Positions 44,040-52,824 are shown, counted from the first letter of the stretch. The stretch: DNA of 64,000 nt from an uncultured Caldimonas sp. (GCF_946480305.1 NZ_CAMLJQ010000002.1:124001-188000); one strand, 5' to 3'. Notes: a model not told the origin generated them from the letters alone. Program-made: numbers and translations.

Positions 44040-44522
44040 ATGCATTCCGACCGCAACCTCTCTTCTTCTCCCTTTCCTCCCCGGCATGGCATGCATGCCG
44101 ACATGAGCGCACTCGACTTCGTGCGACGGCAGGCGCGGCAGCTGCTGCGCGACGCACGCAGCGAACGTTTGATGGACGCGATGCCCGCCGTTCGCCGCGC
44201 GCACGCCGCGAGCCTGTTCGGCACGCGGCCGTTGAGCGCCGTGTACCGCGAGCGCGCCCAGCTGCAGCTCAAGCACTTCCTGCGCACGCTCGCGCACGAG
44301 GCCGGCTACCCGAGCTGGGAGCGCTACAAGCCCGTGCTCGAACACCTGCCCGCGCAGGCGCTCGGCGACTTCTTCGTCGAGGGATTGCGTGCCGCGTCGC
44401 TCAACCCGTGGTTCAGCAACGAGGCCGAGGCGCAGGCGTACGCGGCGCAGCATGGTGGCCGCGTCGTGCGGTATCGGCAGCAGGCCGTCGTGATTCCCGA
44501 GGACGGGTTGAACAGGGCTTAA
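44040..44522 (+). CDS. Hypothetical protein, 160 residues
   Basis: I recognise no family. The N-terminal half is helical and arginine-rich (SALDFVRRQARQLLRDAR), and the C-terminal half has FVEGLRAASLNPWFSNEAEA. The start is uncertain: ATG 44040 has GGAG five bases upstream, but ATG 44091 or 44103 would remove a poorly structured lead. Its stop and the stop of the convergent gene share the TTAA at 44519-44522. Confidence 0.55.
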   Translation: MHSDRNLSSSPFPPRHGMHADMSALDFVRRQARQLLRDARSERLMDAMPAVRRAHAASLFGTRPLSAVYRERAQLQLKHFLRTLAHEAGYPSWERYKPVLEHLPAQALGDFFVEGLRAASLNPWFSNEAEAQAYAAQHGGRVVRYRQQAVVIPEDGLNRA

Positions 44523-45295
44523 GCGCCGAGCATCGACTGCCCGTCGTCGAGCGGCGGCTCGACCGGCACGGCACGCGCCAGCGCCATCCACACCACGAAG
44601 GGCAACCGCCCTTCGACCAGTGGCTGGCGCTTGGGCGCAGGCCGGGCCAGCTCCAGCGCCCCCTCGAAACGCTCGCCGTGCGCCACGATGACGCCGAACT
44701 CCGGCGGAATCTCTTCCGGCTCGGCAATGCCGGCCGCGATCACGTAGTAGCACTCGCGGCTGAGCGCGAGGTAGGCCGCCCGCTTGGCTTCGTGACGCAG
44801 GTCGCTCTGCAGGTCGGCGCGGCGCACCTTGATCTCGTGCACCACCGGGTCGAGGTAGGCCTCGACGCTGGTGTGCCGCACCGAGTACACGTCGGGCCGC
44901 GCGATGCACCAGCGGCCGGCTGCAGCAGCGGCAGGCGTTTCAAGCTCGGGCATCAACGGTGCCGGCTCCAGTGCCACCGCAGCGCCGCCGTCCAGCTTGG
45001 CCCGCAGGCTCAGGCCTCGCCACGCCAGCCGTCCCATGCGCGTTTGCTCGTGCGCCACGCGCTCGACCAGCAACTCGTGCCGGTCGAGCACCGAGCGGTT
45101 GCGCTGCAGCGTCTGCGCCAGCACCTCGATGCCGGCGGGCGTGACCCGCAGCCAGTCGCGTCCGTCGGGCGAAGCCATGCGCTCCACCAGGCCGGCCGCC
45201 AGCAGCTCGATCTCGATCGGGTCGAGGCAGGGCCAGCCGGCCGAGCGGTAGATCTCGCGCAGCCGGCGGTGGTGCAGGCGGGTCAGGGCGGCCAT
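44519..45295 (-). CDS. PD-(D/E)XK nuclease-like protein (MmcB-like core)
   Basis: This 258-residue protein has an N-terminal winged-helix-like region (about 1-75: RVTPAGIEVLAQTLQRNRSV). The C-terminal half resembles the MmcB DNA-repair nuclease group: RPDVYSV, then DPVVHEIKVRRADLQSDLRH with the E-x-K pair, KRAAYLALSRECYYVIAAGI, and a final IPPEFGVIVA strand. A metal-dependent DNA nuclease or nuclease-like repair factor is the best guess. The three putative catalytic residues D, E and K are present. Confidence 0.6.
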   Translation of the reverse strand: MAALTRLHHRRLREIYRSAGWPCLDPIEIELLAAGLVERMASPDGRDWLRVTPAGIEVLAQTLQRNRSVLDRHELLVERVAHEQTRMGRLAWRGLSLRAKLDGGAAVALEPAPLMPELETPAAAAAGRWCIARPDVYSVRHTSVEAYLDPVVHEIKVRRADLQSDLRHEAKRAAYLALSRECYYVIAAGIAEPEEIPPEFGVIVAHGERFEGALELARPAPKRQPLVEGRLPFVVWMALARAVPVEPPLDDGQSMLGA

Positions 45296-45374
45296 GGAAG
45301 CCGTGATCTTCGCACTTCACGTCCGATGCCCGAGCGCGTGCAGGGGACAAGCCGCCCCACCACAATCGGCCGCC

Positions 45375-45548
45375 ATGGCAGCGAACACCGGCTTCAAGGG
45401 CAACAAGCAAGGCCTTGCGCGCAAGCCGTGCGCCGCGTGCGGCCGCGAGATGACCTGGCGCCGGCGGTGGGCCAAGAACTGGGACGAGGTTCGCTATTGC
45501 AGCGATGCCTGCCGCCAGCGCAAGGGGCGGGCCCATGGCCGCCCGTGA
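45375..45548 (+). CDS. DUF2256 zinc-finger protein
   Basis: This 57-residue protein has KPCAACGREMTWRRRW and VRYCSDACRQRK, the four-cysteine DUF2256 pattern. The gene overlaps the photolyase start by 14 bases. DUF2256 genes are commonly found beside cryptochrome/photolyase-related genes, which suggests a shared role in light or DNA damage responses; the mechanism is unknown. Confidence 0.82.
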   Translation: MAANTGFKGNKQGLARKPCAACGREMTWRRRWAKNWDEVRYCSDACRQRKGRAHGRP

Positions 45549-47076
45549 CTGCCGCCACCTGGTGCTGGTGCTCGGCGACCAGCTCGACCGCGACTCGTCC
45601 GCTTTCGACGGTTTCGATGCCGCCGAAGACCGCGTCTGGATGGCAGAAGTCGCCGGTGAATCGACGCACGTGTGGTCGAGCCAGCCGCGCATCGCGATCT
45701 TCCTGGCCGCGATGCGGCACTTCGCGCAACGGCTGCGCGCCGATGGACTGACACTCGACTACCGCCCACTCGATGCGCCGGACAACCGCGGCACGCTGAC
45801 CGACGAACTGAGGGCCGCGATCGAGCGGCACCGGCCACGCGCCCTGATGATGGCGGCACCCGGCGAATGGCGCGTGTGGCAGGACCTGCGCCACGTCGCG
45901 CAGCAGGCCGGCGTGCCGCTCGAAGTGCGCAGCGACCGGCACTTCTTCTGCACGGTGCAGCAGTTCCGCGCGCATGCGCAAGGGCGGCGCGAACTGCGCA
46001 TGGAGTGGTTCTACCGGGAGATGCGTCGCACGCACGGCGTGCTGATGGACGACGGCGAGCCGGCCGGCGGCAGCTGGAACTACGACAGCGAGAACCGCGC
46101 CTCGTTCGGCCGCGACGGCCCGGGGGCCGTGCCGCCACCCTCGCGCACCGCACCGGACGCAGTCACCCGCGAGGTGCTGCTGCTCGTGCGCCACCGCTTC
46201 AGTACACACCCCGGCTCGCTCGACAGCTTCGCGTGGCCCGTGACTCGCGACGACGCGCTGCGGGCGCTCGATGACTTCGTCGCCCACCGGCTGCCGCAGT
46301 TCGGCCGCTGGCAGGACGCGATGTGGGCCGGCGAGCCGTGGCTCCATCACTCGCACCTGTCGGCGGCGCTCAACCTCAAGCTGCTCGGTGCTCACGAAGT
46401 GGTGCAGGCGGCCGAGCGCGCGTGGCGCGAAGGGCATGCGCCGCTCGCATCGGTGGAAGGTTTCGTGCGTCAGATCCTCGGCTGGCGCGAATACGTGCGC
46501 GGTGTGTACTGGACGCAGATGCCGGGCTATCTCGACCTCAACGAACTGCAGGCCCACGCGCCGCTGCCCGCGTTCTACTGGCACGGTCAGTGCGAGATGG
46601 CCTGCCTGCGCGACGCGATCGGCCAGACGCTGGAGCACGGCTACGCGCACCACATCCAGCGGCTGATGGTCACCGGGCTGTACGCGTTGCTGCTCGGGGT
46701 CGAGCCGAAGCAGGTGCATGCGTGGTACCTGGCCGTGTACGTCGACGCGGTCGAATGGGTGGAGCTGCCCAACACGCTGGGCATGAGCCAGTTCGCCGAC
46801 GGCGGCCTGATGGGCAGCAAGCCCTACGCCGCGAGCGGCAAGTACATCGAGCGCATGAGCAATCATTGCGCGCAGTGCCGGTTCGACCCGGCGCAGCGCA
46901 CCGGTGAAGCGGCCTGCCCGTTCACGACCTTGTACTGGGACTTCCTCGCGCGGCACGAACAGCGCCTGGCCGGCAACCGGCGCATGGCGATGCAGCTGAA
47001 GAACCTGGCGAGGCTGGACGAGCGCGAGAAGCTCGCCATCCAGCGCCAGGCCGATGCGTTGCGGGCCGCGGGCTGA
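45535..47076 (+). CDS. FeS-type bacterial cryptochrome/(6-4) photolyase (PhrB-like)
   Basis: This 513-residue protein belongs to the FeS-BCP/CryPro group. It begins LVLVLGDQLDRD, has HFFCTVQQF, the FAD-binding EGFVRQILGWREYVRGVYW block, and NTLGMSQFADGG with KPYAASGKYI. Cysteines in CEMACLRD, NHCAQCRF and EAACPFTT fit the 4Fe-4S cluster. These enzymes repair (6-4) photoproducts using light. ATG 45535 follows AGGGGCGG and overlaps the DUF2256 gene. Confidence 0.93.
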   Translation: MAARDCRHLVLVLGDQLDRDSSAFDGFDAAEDRVWMAEVAGESTHVWSSQPRIAIFLAAMRHFAQRLRADGLTLDYRPLDAPDNRGTLTDELRAAIERHRPRALMMAAPGEWRVWQDLRHVAQQAGVPLEVRSDRHFFCTVQQFRAHAQGRRELRMEWFYREMRRTHGVLMDDGEPAGGSWNYDSENRASFGRDGPGAVPPPSRTAPDAVTREVLLLVRHRFSTHPGSLDSFAWPVTRDDALRALDDFVAHRLPQFGRWQDAMWAGEPWLHHSHLSAALNLKLLGAHEVVQAAERAWREGHAPLASVEGFVRQILGWREYVRGVYWTQMPGYLDLNELQAHAPLPAFYWHGQCEMACLRDAIGQTLEHGYAHHIQRLMVTGLYALLLGVEPKQVHAWYLAVYVDAVEWVELPNTLGMSQFADGGLMGSKPYAASGKYIERMSNHCAQCRFDPAQRTGEAACPFTTLYWDFLARHEQRLAGNRRMAMQLKNLARLDEREKLAIQRQADALRAAG

Positions 47077-47174
47077 GAGGCTCGCCGCCGCGTTCCGTGC
47101 AATCGGTTCTGTGCGCCCGTTCTGCAGGCACGCCATCTGCTCACGCAGCGGAACCAACACAAGGAAACCGCCCC

Positions 47175-47660
47175 ATGGATGCCATCGAATTGCTGACCCG
47201 CCAGCACCGCGAGATCGAGGAACGGATGAATCAGGTGCTGCAAGACCAGGCCCCCCGCACGCTGCAGAAGAGTTTTCGCGAAGTGGCCGACCACTTGGGT
47301 GCCCACATCGCATCGGAAGAACAGGTGTTCTACCCGGCGGTGAAGGCCCAGCGGACCGAAGACATCCTGATGGAGTCGCTCGAGGAGCACCTCTCATTGA
47401 AGCGCCTGCTCGCCGACCTGATGGAGATGACGCCCGGCGACGCCGCCTTCGAAGCGAAGTTCAAGGTGCTGCGCGAGCAGACCGAGCACCACCACGAGGA
47501 AGAAGAGGAGAACCTGTTCCCCAAGGTGCGCAAGCTGCTCGACGAAGACCAGCTCGCCGCGCTGGGCCGCGAGATGATGGCTTTCCAGGTGTCGATGCAC
47601 ACGCAGGGCGAGCCGGCCGAGGAAATGGCCGGGCAGACCGACAAGGCCGCCCGGCTCTGA
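47175..47660 (+). CDS. Hemerythrin-like protein
   Basis: This 161-residue four-helix protein has the metal-binding pattern of hemerythrin HHE domains: LTRQHREIEERM, LGAHIASEEQVFYP, LEEHLSLKRLL and EQTEHHHEEEEENLFP. It may bind oxygen, nitric oxide or iron, or act in oxidative stress. No partner gene is evident. It converges on the SDR gene, with a hairpin between. Confidence 0.85.
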   Translation: MDAIELLTRQHREIEERMNQVLQDQAPRTLQKSFREVADHLGAHIASEEQVFYPAVKAQRTEDILMESLEEHLSLKRLLADLMEMTPGDAAFEAKFKVLREQTEHHHEEEEENLFPKVRKLLDEDQLAALGREMMAFQVSMHTQGEPAEEMAGQTDKAARL

Positions 47661-47665
47661 CGCGG

Positions 47666-47697
47666 TGGCCGGCGGGCCGTGCGCCCGCCGTTGGCCA
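47666..47697. terminator. Terminator-like hairpin between convergent genes
   Basis: TGGCC-GGCGGGC (47666-47677) pairs with GCCCGCC and GGCCA (47683-47697), with a 3-base bulge and a 5-base loop. It lies between the hemerythrin and SDR stop codons, without a clear U-run. Confidence 0.5.
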
Positions 47698-47704
47698 ACC
47701 TCGC

Positions 47705-48718
47705 TCAGGACCGCCGCAGCGCAGCCCCCCGGCCGAACAGTGCCAGCGCCGCGATGCCGGCCGTCAGCAAGGCGGCCGTGGTCTTCGGGTGCAGCACCGC
47801 CTTGGTGTACAGGCTGGGACGCACCATCTGCCCCGGATAGCGCCCGCGCACACGGCCATCGCTGCCCGGCTGGTAGAGGTTGTCCTGCCTGTGCTCGGGC
47901 GGGCCGTCACGCAGTTGCGCGTTGAACATCGTCTTCTTGCTGATCCAGTCGAGCAACCGCGGTGCATGGCTGTTCATCGTGCTCATCATCTTGCTGCTGC
48001 TGCCGACGAACACGTCGCGCGTGGGGTGCTGCGCGGCATGCAGGATGGCATTCGCCACCTCCTCCGGCGTGTACACCGGCGGCGGCAGCTTGGGCTCGTG
48101 CTCGGTGTAGTTCTTCGCGTGCTCGGTGAACGGGGTCGCAATGCCGGCCGGCTTGATCAGCGTGACGGAGATCGGCGCGCCTTCTTCTTCCAGTTCCATG
48201 CGCAGGCTGTCGGTGAAGCCCTTCACCGCATGCTTGCTCGCGCTGTACATGCCTTGCAGCGGCATCGCGCGGTCGGAGGTCAGGCTGCCGAGGTTGACGA
48301 TGCTGCCGCCGTGCCGGCGCAGGTGGGCGGCCGCGATCAGCGAGCCGTACACCACGCCCCAGAAGTTGGTCTCGAACAGGCGCTGGTGGTCGCGGTCGCG
48401 CACGTCTTCGAGGCGGCCCCAGATGGCCACGCCGGCGTTGTTGACCCAGGTGTCGAAGCCACCGAAATGCTCGATCGCGGTGTCGGCCACCAGTTGCAGG
48501 TCTTCGCGCCGGCCCACGTCGGCCACCACGTACATCGCCCGCCCGCCCTGTGCGACGATCTGCTCGGTGGCCTCGGCCAGCGCCGGTTCGTCCCGCGCCA
48601 CCAGCAACACGGCCGCGCCGCGCTTCGCGGCCATCTGCGCGGTCGCCAGGCCGATGCCGCTGGATGCGCCGGTGATGACGATGGTTTGTTCGTTCAAGGG
48701 TTTCAGGTGCACCGCCAT
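47705..48718 (-). CDS. SDR family oxidoreductase with C-terminal membrane helix
   Basis: This 337-residue protein has the NAD(P) site TGASSGIG, then NNAGVAIWG, catalytic S near LGSLTSDRAM, and Y-x-x-x-K in MYSASKHAVKG. After the classical SDR core (about 1-250), an extension ends in a hydrophobic stretch (TTAALLTAGIAALALFG), so the enzyme may be membrane-anchored. Substrate is unknown. Confidence 0.85.
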   Translation of the reverse strand: MAVHLKPLNEQTIVITGASSGIGLATAQMAAKRGAAVLLVARDEPALAEATEQIVAQGGRAMYVVADVGRREDLQLVADTAIEHFGGFDTWVNNAGVAIWGRLEDVRDRDHQRLFETNFWGVVYGSLIAAAHLRRHGGSIVNLGSLTSDRAMPLQGMYSASKHAVKGFTDSLRMELEEEGAPISVTLIKPAGIATPFTEHAKNYTEHEPKLPPPVYTPEEVANAILHAAQHPTRDVFVGSSSKMMSTMNSHAPRLLDWISKKTMFNAQLRDGPPEHRQDNLYQPGSDGRVRGRYPGQMVRPSLYTKAVLHPKTTAALLTAGIAALALFGRGAALRRS

Positions 48719-48843
48719 GAGAGGTTCTCCGTTGTTGAGCCGGCACAGGCCCGCCAGCCTCCCGGCCAGTCGATCAAGGCTGCTGCGCCACACAGCCCCG
48801 GGGGCAACCGCCGTGCCGGTCAGTGCCTGTCCGACACGCGCAG

Positions 48844-49440
48844 ATGCAAGACGCCATGCCCTCGCTGCCGCGCCTGCTCGCTGAAGTGCGCGCCTGCAAC
48901 CTGTGCGCCGCGCACCTGCCCCACGGCGTGCGGCCGGTGCTGCAGCTGCACCCCGCTGCCCGCATCCTGATCGCTGCGCAGGCGCCCGGCCGCAAGGTGC
49001 ACGAGACCGGCCTGCCGTTCAACGACGCCAGCGGCGACCGGCTGCGGCTATGGATGGGCATCGACCGCGACACCTTCTACGACCCGCACCGCATCGCCAT
49101 CGTGCCGATGGGCCTGTGCTACCCCGGCACCGGCCGCTCCGGCGACCTGCCACCCCGCGCCGAATGCGCACCACACTGGCGCGAGCGGTTGCTCGCGATG
49201 CTCGCCAATGTGCAGCTCACGCTCGTGATCGGGCGCTATGCACAGGGCTGGCACCTGCCCGCCCCGGGCGCCACCCTCACCGAAGTCACCCGCGGCTGGC
49301 GAGCCCACGCGCCCGCCGTGTTCCCGCTGCCGCACCCCAGCCCGCGCAACCAGCTGTGGGTGCGCCGCAACCCATGGTTCGAGGCCGAGCTGCTGCCGGA
49401 ACTGCGGCTGCGTGTGCGGCAGGTGCTCGACATGCCGTGA
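48844..49440 (+). CDS. Uracil-DNA glycosylase family protein
   Basis: This 198-residue protein resembles the UDG superfamily (COG1573-like): a start with CNLCAAHLPHGVRPV, AAQAPGRKVHETGLPFNDASG for the active-site loop, VPMGLCYPGTG, and LPHPSPRNQLW for the leucine-loop region. Cysteines near the N-terminus do not give the full FeS pattern of family 4. It probably repairs deaminated bases, or is a related non-UDG member. The start is uncertain (GTG 48823 or ATG 48844). Confidence 0.7.
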   Translation: MQDAMPSLPRLLAEVRACNLCAAHLPHGVRPVLQLHPAARILIAAQAPGRKVHETGLPFNDASGDRLRLWMGIDRDTFYDPHRIAIVPMGLCYPGTGRSGDLPPRAECAPHWRERLLAMLANVQLTLVIGRYAQGWHLPAPGATLTEVTRGWRAHAPAVFPLPHPSPRNQLWVRRNPWFEAELLPELRLRVRQVLDMP

Positions 49441-49490
49441 CGGAAGTCTCGGCGCTGCGGGTTTGCGGCAAAAACGGGAATGGTTCATGC

Positions 49491-50225
49491 ATGAAGGCCA
49501 CCCATCGCACGATGGACGTGCTCAGCCGACCCGCCGCCATGCCGCTCGCCCGCTCGCTTTCCGCCCCCGTCCTGCCCGTTCACGACGAGCCGGCCCCGAC
49601 CGTTTCCAGCGACACGCTGGCCGCGATGATCAACCTCGCCGGCCGCCAACGCATGCTGTCGCAGCGCGTCACGCTGCATGCGGTGCTGGCCTCGCTCGGC
49701 CACGAGCAGGCCTACGGCGTGGCGCGCGAGGCGCTGGACCTGTTCGCCGACAGCCACGCCACGCTGGTGCACGGCAAGGGCCGCCTGCCCGCGGCGCACT
49801 TCGACGAGATCCGCGCCGCCTACTTCGGCCCGACCGGCGGCGACCGGCAGATCCAGGACTTCATCTCGCTCGCGCGCCGCACGCTGGAGGCGATGGCCGC
49901 CTGCGCGCCGCAGGGCGCCGGCCTGCTGCAAAACCTGATCGGCAGCGCCACGCCGATGCTGGCGCTGCTGAACCAGATCACGCAGATCTACGAGGCCGAA
50001 TCGCGCCGCTCGGCCGTCGCGCTGCAGCGGCGCCTCAGCGACCTGCTGGGCGACGTGCGCTCGGTGGCCAAGCGCGCGCGGATCGTTGCCTTCAACGCCC
50101 AGGTGGTGGCGGTGCGTTCAGGTGACGCCGGACGCGAGTTCACGGCGGTCGCGAACGTGATGACCCAGGTGACGGGCGAGATGGACGAGCTGGTGCAGGC
50201 GGCGGTGAGGTTGTCGGGCGAGTGA
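49491..50225 (+). CDS. PilJ/NarX-type sensor domain protein with MCP-like hairpin, no membrane segment
   Basis: This is a 244-residue protein. MINLAGRQRMLSQRVTLHAV (about 46-65) is the PilJ/NarX-type N-terminal domain motif. The C-terminal helices (RIVAFNAQVVAVRSGDAGRE then FTAVANVM) look like the signalling hairpin of methyl-accepting chemotaxis proteins. Typical relatives are membrane receptors; here no transmembrane helix is seen. It may be a cytoplasmic sensor or a truncated receptor. cheY and cheZ lie 8-9 kb upstream. Confidence 0.65.
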   Translation: MKATHRTMDVLSRPAAMPLARSLSAPVLPVHDEPAPTVSSDTLAAMINLAGRQRMLSQRVTLHAVLASLGHEQAYGVAREALDLFADSHATLVHGKGRLPAAHFDEIRAAYFGPTGGDRQIQDFISLARRTLEAMAACAPQGAGLLQNLIGSATPMLALLNQITQIYEAESRRSAVALQRRLSDLLGDVRSVAKRARIVAFNAQVVAVRSGDAGREFTAVANVMTQVTGEMDELVQAAVRLSGE

Positions 50226-50229
50226 CGGA

Positions 50230-50769
50230 TCAGCGGGCCGGCATGCCGTACAGCTGCAGCGGCGGGCATGCACCGGACGACTCCGAGGACTTGATGTAGT
50301 CGGCCAGGCAGTCGGCGTTTGCCTGGATTTGCCGGCGCTCGTGTTCGCTCAGCAGCTTGAGGACGGTGTCGGCCGCAAGGGCCGTGCGATAAATCGCCTC
50401 TGCCTCGCCCAGGTCGCGCTGCCAGTTCTCGCGATAGGTCTTGTCCCGGTGCCGAACCGCGCCATACACGCGCAGTCCGTTGTCGGCGTACTCCCGCAGT
50501 GCCGCAGGGCTGGGATAGTGAATCGCGCTGTCGCCGAAGGCCTTCGCTGCCGCACTCCAGCGGCCACGCTGCTTGCTCTTCTGGCCATGGTCGTAGGCCA
50601 TCTTGGCGGTCTTCTTGTCCGCCTGCATGTCGTTGCTCTTGAGCCAGTCGACCACAGTGTCCGGCTGGCTGAGTTGCTCCTGCGCCAGCACGGGCGGTTG
50701 GCTCTCGTCCGCGTGGACAGCCACCAGCGCGCTAGCGCACAACAACGACACGACCAACCGTCTTGCCAT
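50230..50769 (-). CDS. Periplasmic hypothetical protein, candidate immunity
   Basis: This 179-residue protein has a signal peptide (MARRLVVSLLCASALVAVHA). The mature helical region is rich in Lys/Ala/Arg (QADKKTAKMAYDHGQKSKQR; WQRDLGEAEAIYRTAL) and ends at CPPLQLYGMPAR. Its start overlaps the end of the upstream L,D-transpeptidase-like gene by 38 bases. Export to the periplasm, where that enzyme would act on peptidoglycan, suggests immunity. No family is recognised. Confidence 0.58.
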   Translation of the reverse strand: MARRLVVSLLCASALVAVHADESQPPVLAQEQLSQPDTVVDWLKSNDMQADKKTAKMAYDHGQKSKQRGRWSAAAKAFGDSAIHYPSPAALREYADNGLRVYGAVRHRDKTYRENWQRDLGEAEAIYRTALAADTVLKLLSEHERRQIQANADCLADYIKSSESSGACPPLQLYGMPAR

Positions 50770-51313
50770 CTCCGCTCCTGCAAAGAATCAGATACCGATA
50801 CAGCTGGGTCCACCCCGCCGGATCAACCGTGATGCAACCTAGACTGCCTCGGCCTGGATGCAGGTAGCGGTCGCCCTGATCTCTGACCGCTGCACCGTAA
50901 CCAAGGTAGAACCAGCTTTTGGCGTATGCACTCGATCCCATGTAGCGCAGCCCGCCGTCGTGGGGAAAGTCGGGTATCTGAACCGGGTGGACTCCCGCGG
51001 AAAGCGCGTTGCTGTCCTGCGTAATGGCACGGACGGTTCCCTTCGCGTAGGACAGCGTCTGGGTGTTCAGATTGAAGGTCAGCTGCGCCGGGCCTGCGTA
51101 TTCGGGCCGCCGAGAACTTAGGTTGCCGGCTTTCACCGAGAATTTCTTCCCCCGATGCACTCCTTCCAACACGGTGATGTAGTCGCGGCCGTTGTTGGAT
51201 GAGGTCAACTCGACCTGGAGATACTCCGGCACCGAAATGTTCACTCCCGCGGGCTCCGGCTTGATGAGCAACCAGCCATCCGAGCCGCCGACGATATAGC
51301 GCTTCTCAGGCAC
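50732..51313 (-). CDS. L,D-transpeptidase-like (DUF2778/Tlde1-type) toxin candidate
   Basis: This 193-residue protein has no signal peptide. The catalytic-type block is RYLHPGRGSLGCITVDPAGW: H152, S157 and C160, much like LHPKG...SQGCITI in the protein at 8635-9114. The N-terminal half is beta-rich. GTG 51313 is used because AAGGAGG lies five bases upstream, a near-perfect ribosome site. It overlaps a periplasmic protein gene downstream, as effector/immunity pairs do. Enzymatic type is inferred from the motif; a cell-wall housekeeping L,D-transpeptidase is unlikely without a signal peptide. Confidence 0.6.
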   Translation of the reverse strand: MPEKRYIVGGSDGWLLIKPEPAGVNISVPEYLQVELTSSNNGRDYITVLEGVHRGKKFSVKAGNLSSRRPEYAGPAQLTFNLNTQTLSYAKGTVRAITQDSNALSAGVHPVQIPDFPHDGGLRYMGSSAYAKSWFYLGYGAAVRDQGDRYLHPGRGSLGCITVDPAGWTQLYRYLILCRSGDGKTVGRVVVVR

Positions 51314-51435
51314 TCTTTCCTCCTTGTCGTTTGTGTGCTGGCGATAGTAGAGGAGCAGCCCGGAATTGTTTGCTGATCAATGCTTCCAAACACCTTTGCT
51401 TTCGATTTCGCGCCGCAGGGGCGGGAGCGCACCGC

Positions 51436-52824
51436 TCACCTCGCAGGCATCTCACACTCCGTCACCTCGCCATACCACGCCCGCGCCGCCGGGGTGTCGT
51501 CACCCCAGCCGACCAGCCGCTGCAGCTTCTCGCACGGCATCTGTGCCTGGCGCAGCGTGGCCAGCATCCGCAGCACCCTCGCGTCACGCGCCTCGGTGCC
51601 GATGAGGTAGCCGTCGAACAGGTCGGGGTCGACTTCCGCGAGGCGCTTCGGGAACAGCTCGAACAGCAGCGAGAGAAACGCCCACTCCGGCGCGCCCGCA
51701 TCGCGGCGGCGTGCCGGCTCGAACAACGGCCACAGGTGCTGGAACTGCGTGTCGTCATCCTTGGGCGTCAGCAGGGCGGCTTCGTCCGGCGGCACGGCAC
51801 GCAGGAGCGCGCGCAGCGGTTCGAGCGGCGCGGTGGCCACCAGCGCCGGCAACACGCGGTGGAAGGTGTCGGGGTCGTGCCGGGCAGCTTCGGCGGCCTG
51901 TTGCGATTCACCACGCAGCAGATGCAAGGCAACCGGTGGAAGGTGTTGCCCGGCGTTCGGGTCCAGCGGCAGCAGCACGCGCAGGGCGGCTTCGTGCCCG
52001 TCTTCGAACAGCTCGCCCAACACGGTGCAACGGGGAGACAAGCCCTTGTAGCGGGTGCAGCCGAAGTCCGACACGTCGACCTGGAGCAGCGCGGGGTGCC
52101 GCGCCATCAGCTCGCGCAGCCCCGCTGCCTGGCGCTCCTGATGGACCGCGTGTTCGCGTTCGTCGTGCGCCTGGGTATAGGGCAGCAGGTGGTAGACGAT
52201 CTCCACGAGGCGCGCTTCCCGCGTTTGTCCGTCGGCGCGCGGGCATTCAGGCGCATCGAGCCATGCGGCGATCAGCGTCGTCTGCCCCGCCTCGATCGCG
52301 CGTTCGAGCAGGTCCGTCTCCAGCATCCCGCCGCTCAACAGGTCCACGCAGCGCTCGAAGGCGGCCTTCAGCACCACCGGGTCGGGCGCGTGCGGGGTCT
52401 CGTTCACGAACCGGTACACGTAGGCCTGCAGGCCCTCCGCACCGCGCGCTTCGAGCAGCTTGATCGCATCGGCCGGGCGGCCGGTGGCCGCGGCCTGGTC
52501 CACCTCGTCCCAGTAGCGGGACTCCTGCGCCGCCCGGTACGACGAGAGGCCGTCTTCGATCCACGGCACCGACCACAGGGCCGAGCCGACCACGGCGACC
52601 GCCAGCACGCTGCGGTACGCCACGCGCCATTCGCGGCGCCGACCCCACAGGAGCGCCAGCGCCACGAGCAGCAGCGGCAGCACCACGGGCCACGCGAAGA
52701 ACAGCGCGATCAGCACCCAATCCCACGGGGAGAAGTGCAGCGTGATGAACGCATGCGCCGGCGCGCTGTACGCGGCTGCGAGTGCCGCCGCGGCCACCGC
52801 GTGCCCCTTCACGGCGCCCCTCAC
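51436..52824 (-). CDS. Hypothetical membrane-anchored protein, ankyrin-like helical repeats
   Basis: This 462-residue protein has two hydrophobic segments (about 36-60, VLIALFFAWPVVLPLLLVAL; and 72-90), then a long cytoplasmic-type helical domain. Repeated patterns there, such as LLERAIEAGQTTLIAAWLDA and EALRVLL-like stretches, resemble ankyrin or other solenoid repeats. The GTG start overlaps the stop of the upstream membrane gene (GTGA). Function is unknown; similar proteins occur beside secretion effectors, but no link is shown here. Confidence 0.55.
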   Translation of the reverse strand: MRGAVKGHAVAAAALAAAYSAPAHAFITLHFSPWDWVLIALFFAWPVVLPLLLVALALLWGRRREWRVAYRSVLAVAVVGSALWSVPWIEDGLSSYRAAQESRYWDEVDQAAATGRPADAIKLLEARGAEGLQAYVYRFVNETPHAPDPVVLKAAFERCVDLLSGGMLETDLLERAIEAGQTTLIAAWLDAPECPRADGQTREARLVEIVYHLLPYTQAHDEREHAVHQERQAAGLRELMARHPALLQVDVSDFGCTRYKGLSPRCTVLGELFEDGHEAALRVLLPLDPNAGQHLPPVALHLLRGESQQAAEAARHDPDTFHRVLPALVATAPLEPLRALLRAVPPDEAALLTPKDDDTQFQHLWPLFEPARRRDAGAPEWAFLSLLFELFPKRLAEVDPDLFDGYLIGTEARDARVLRMLATLRQAQMPCEKLQRLVGWGDDTPAARAWYGEVTECEMPAR

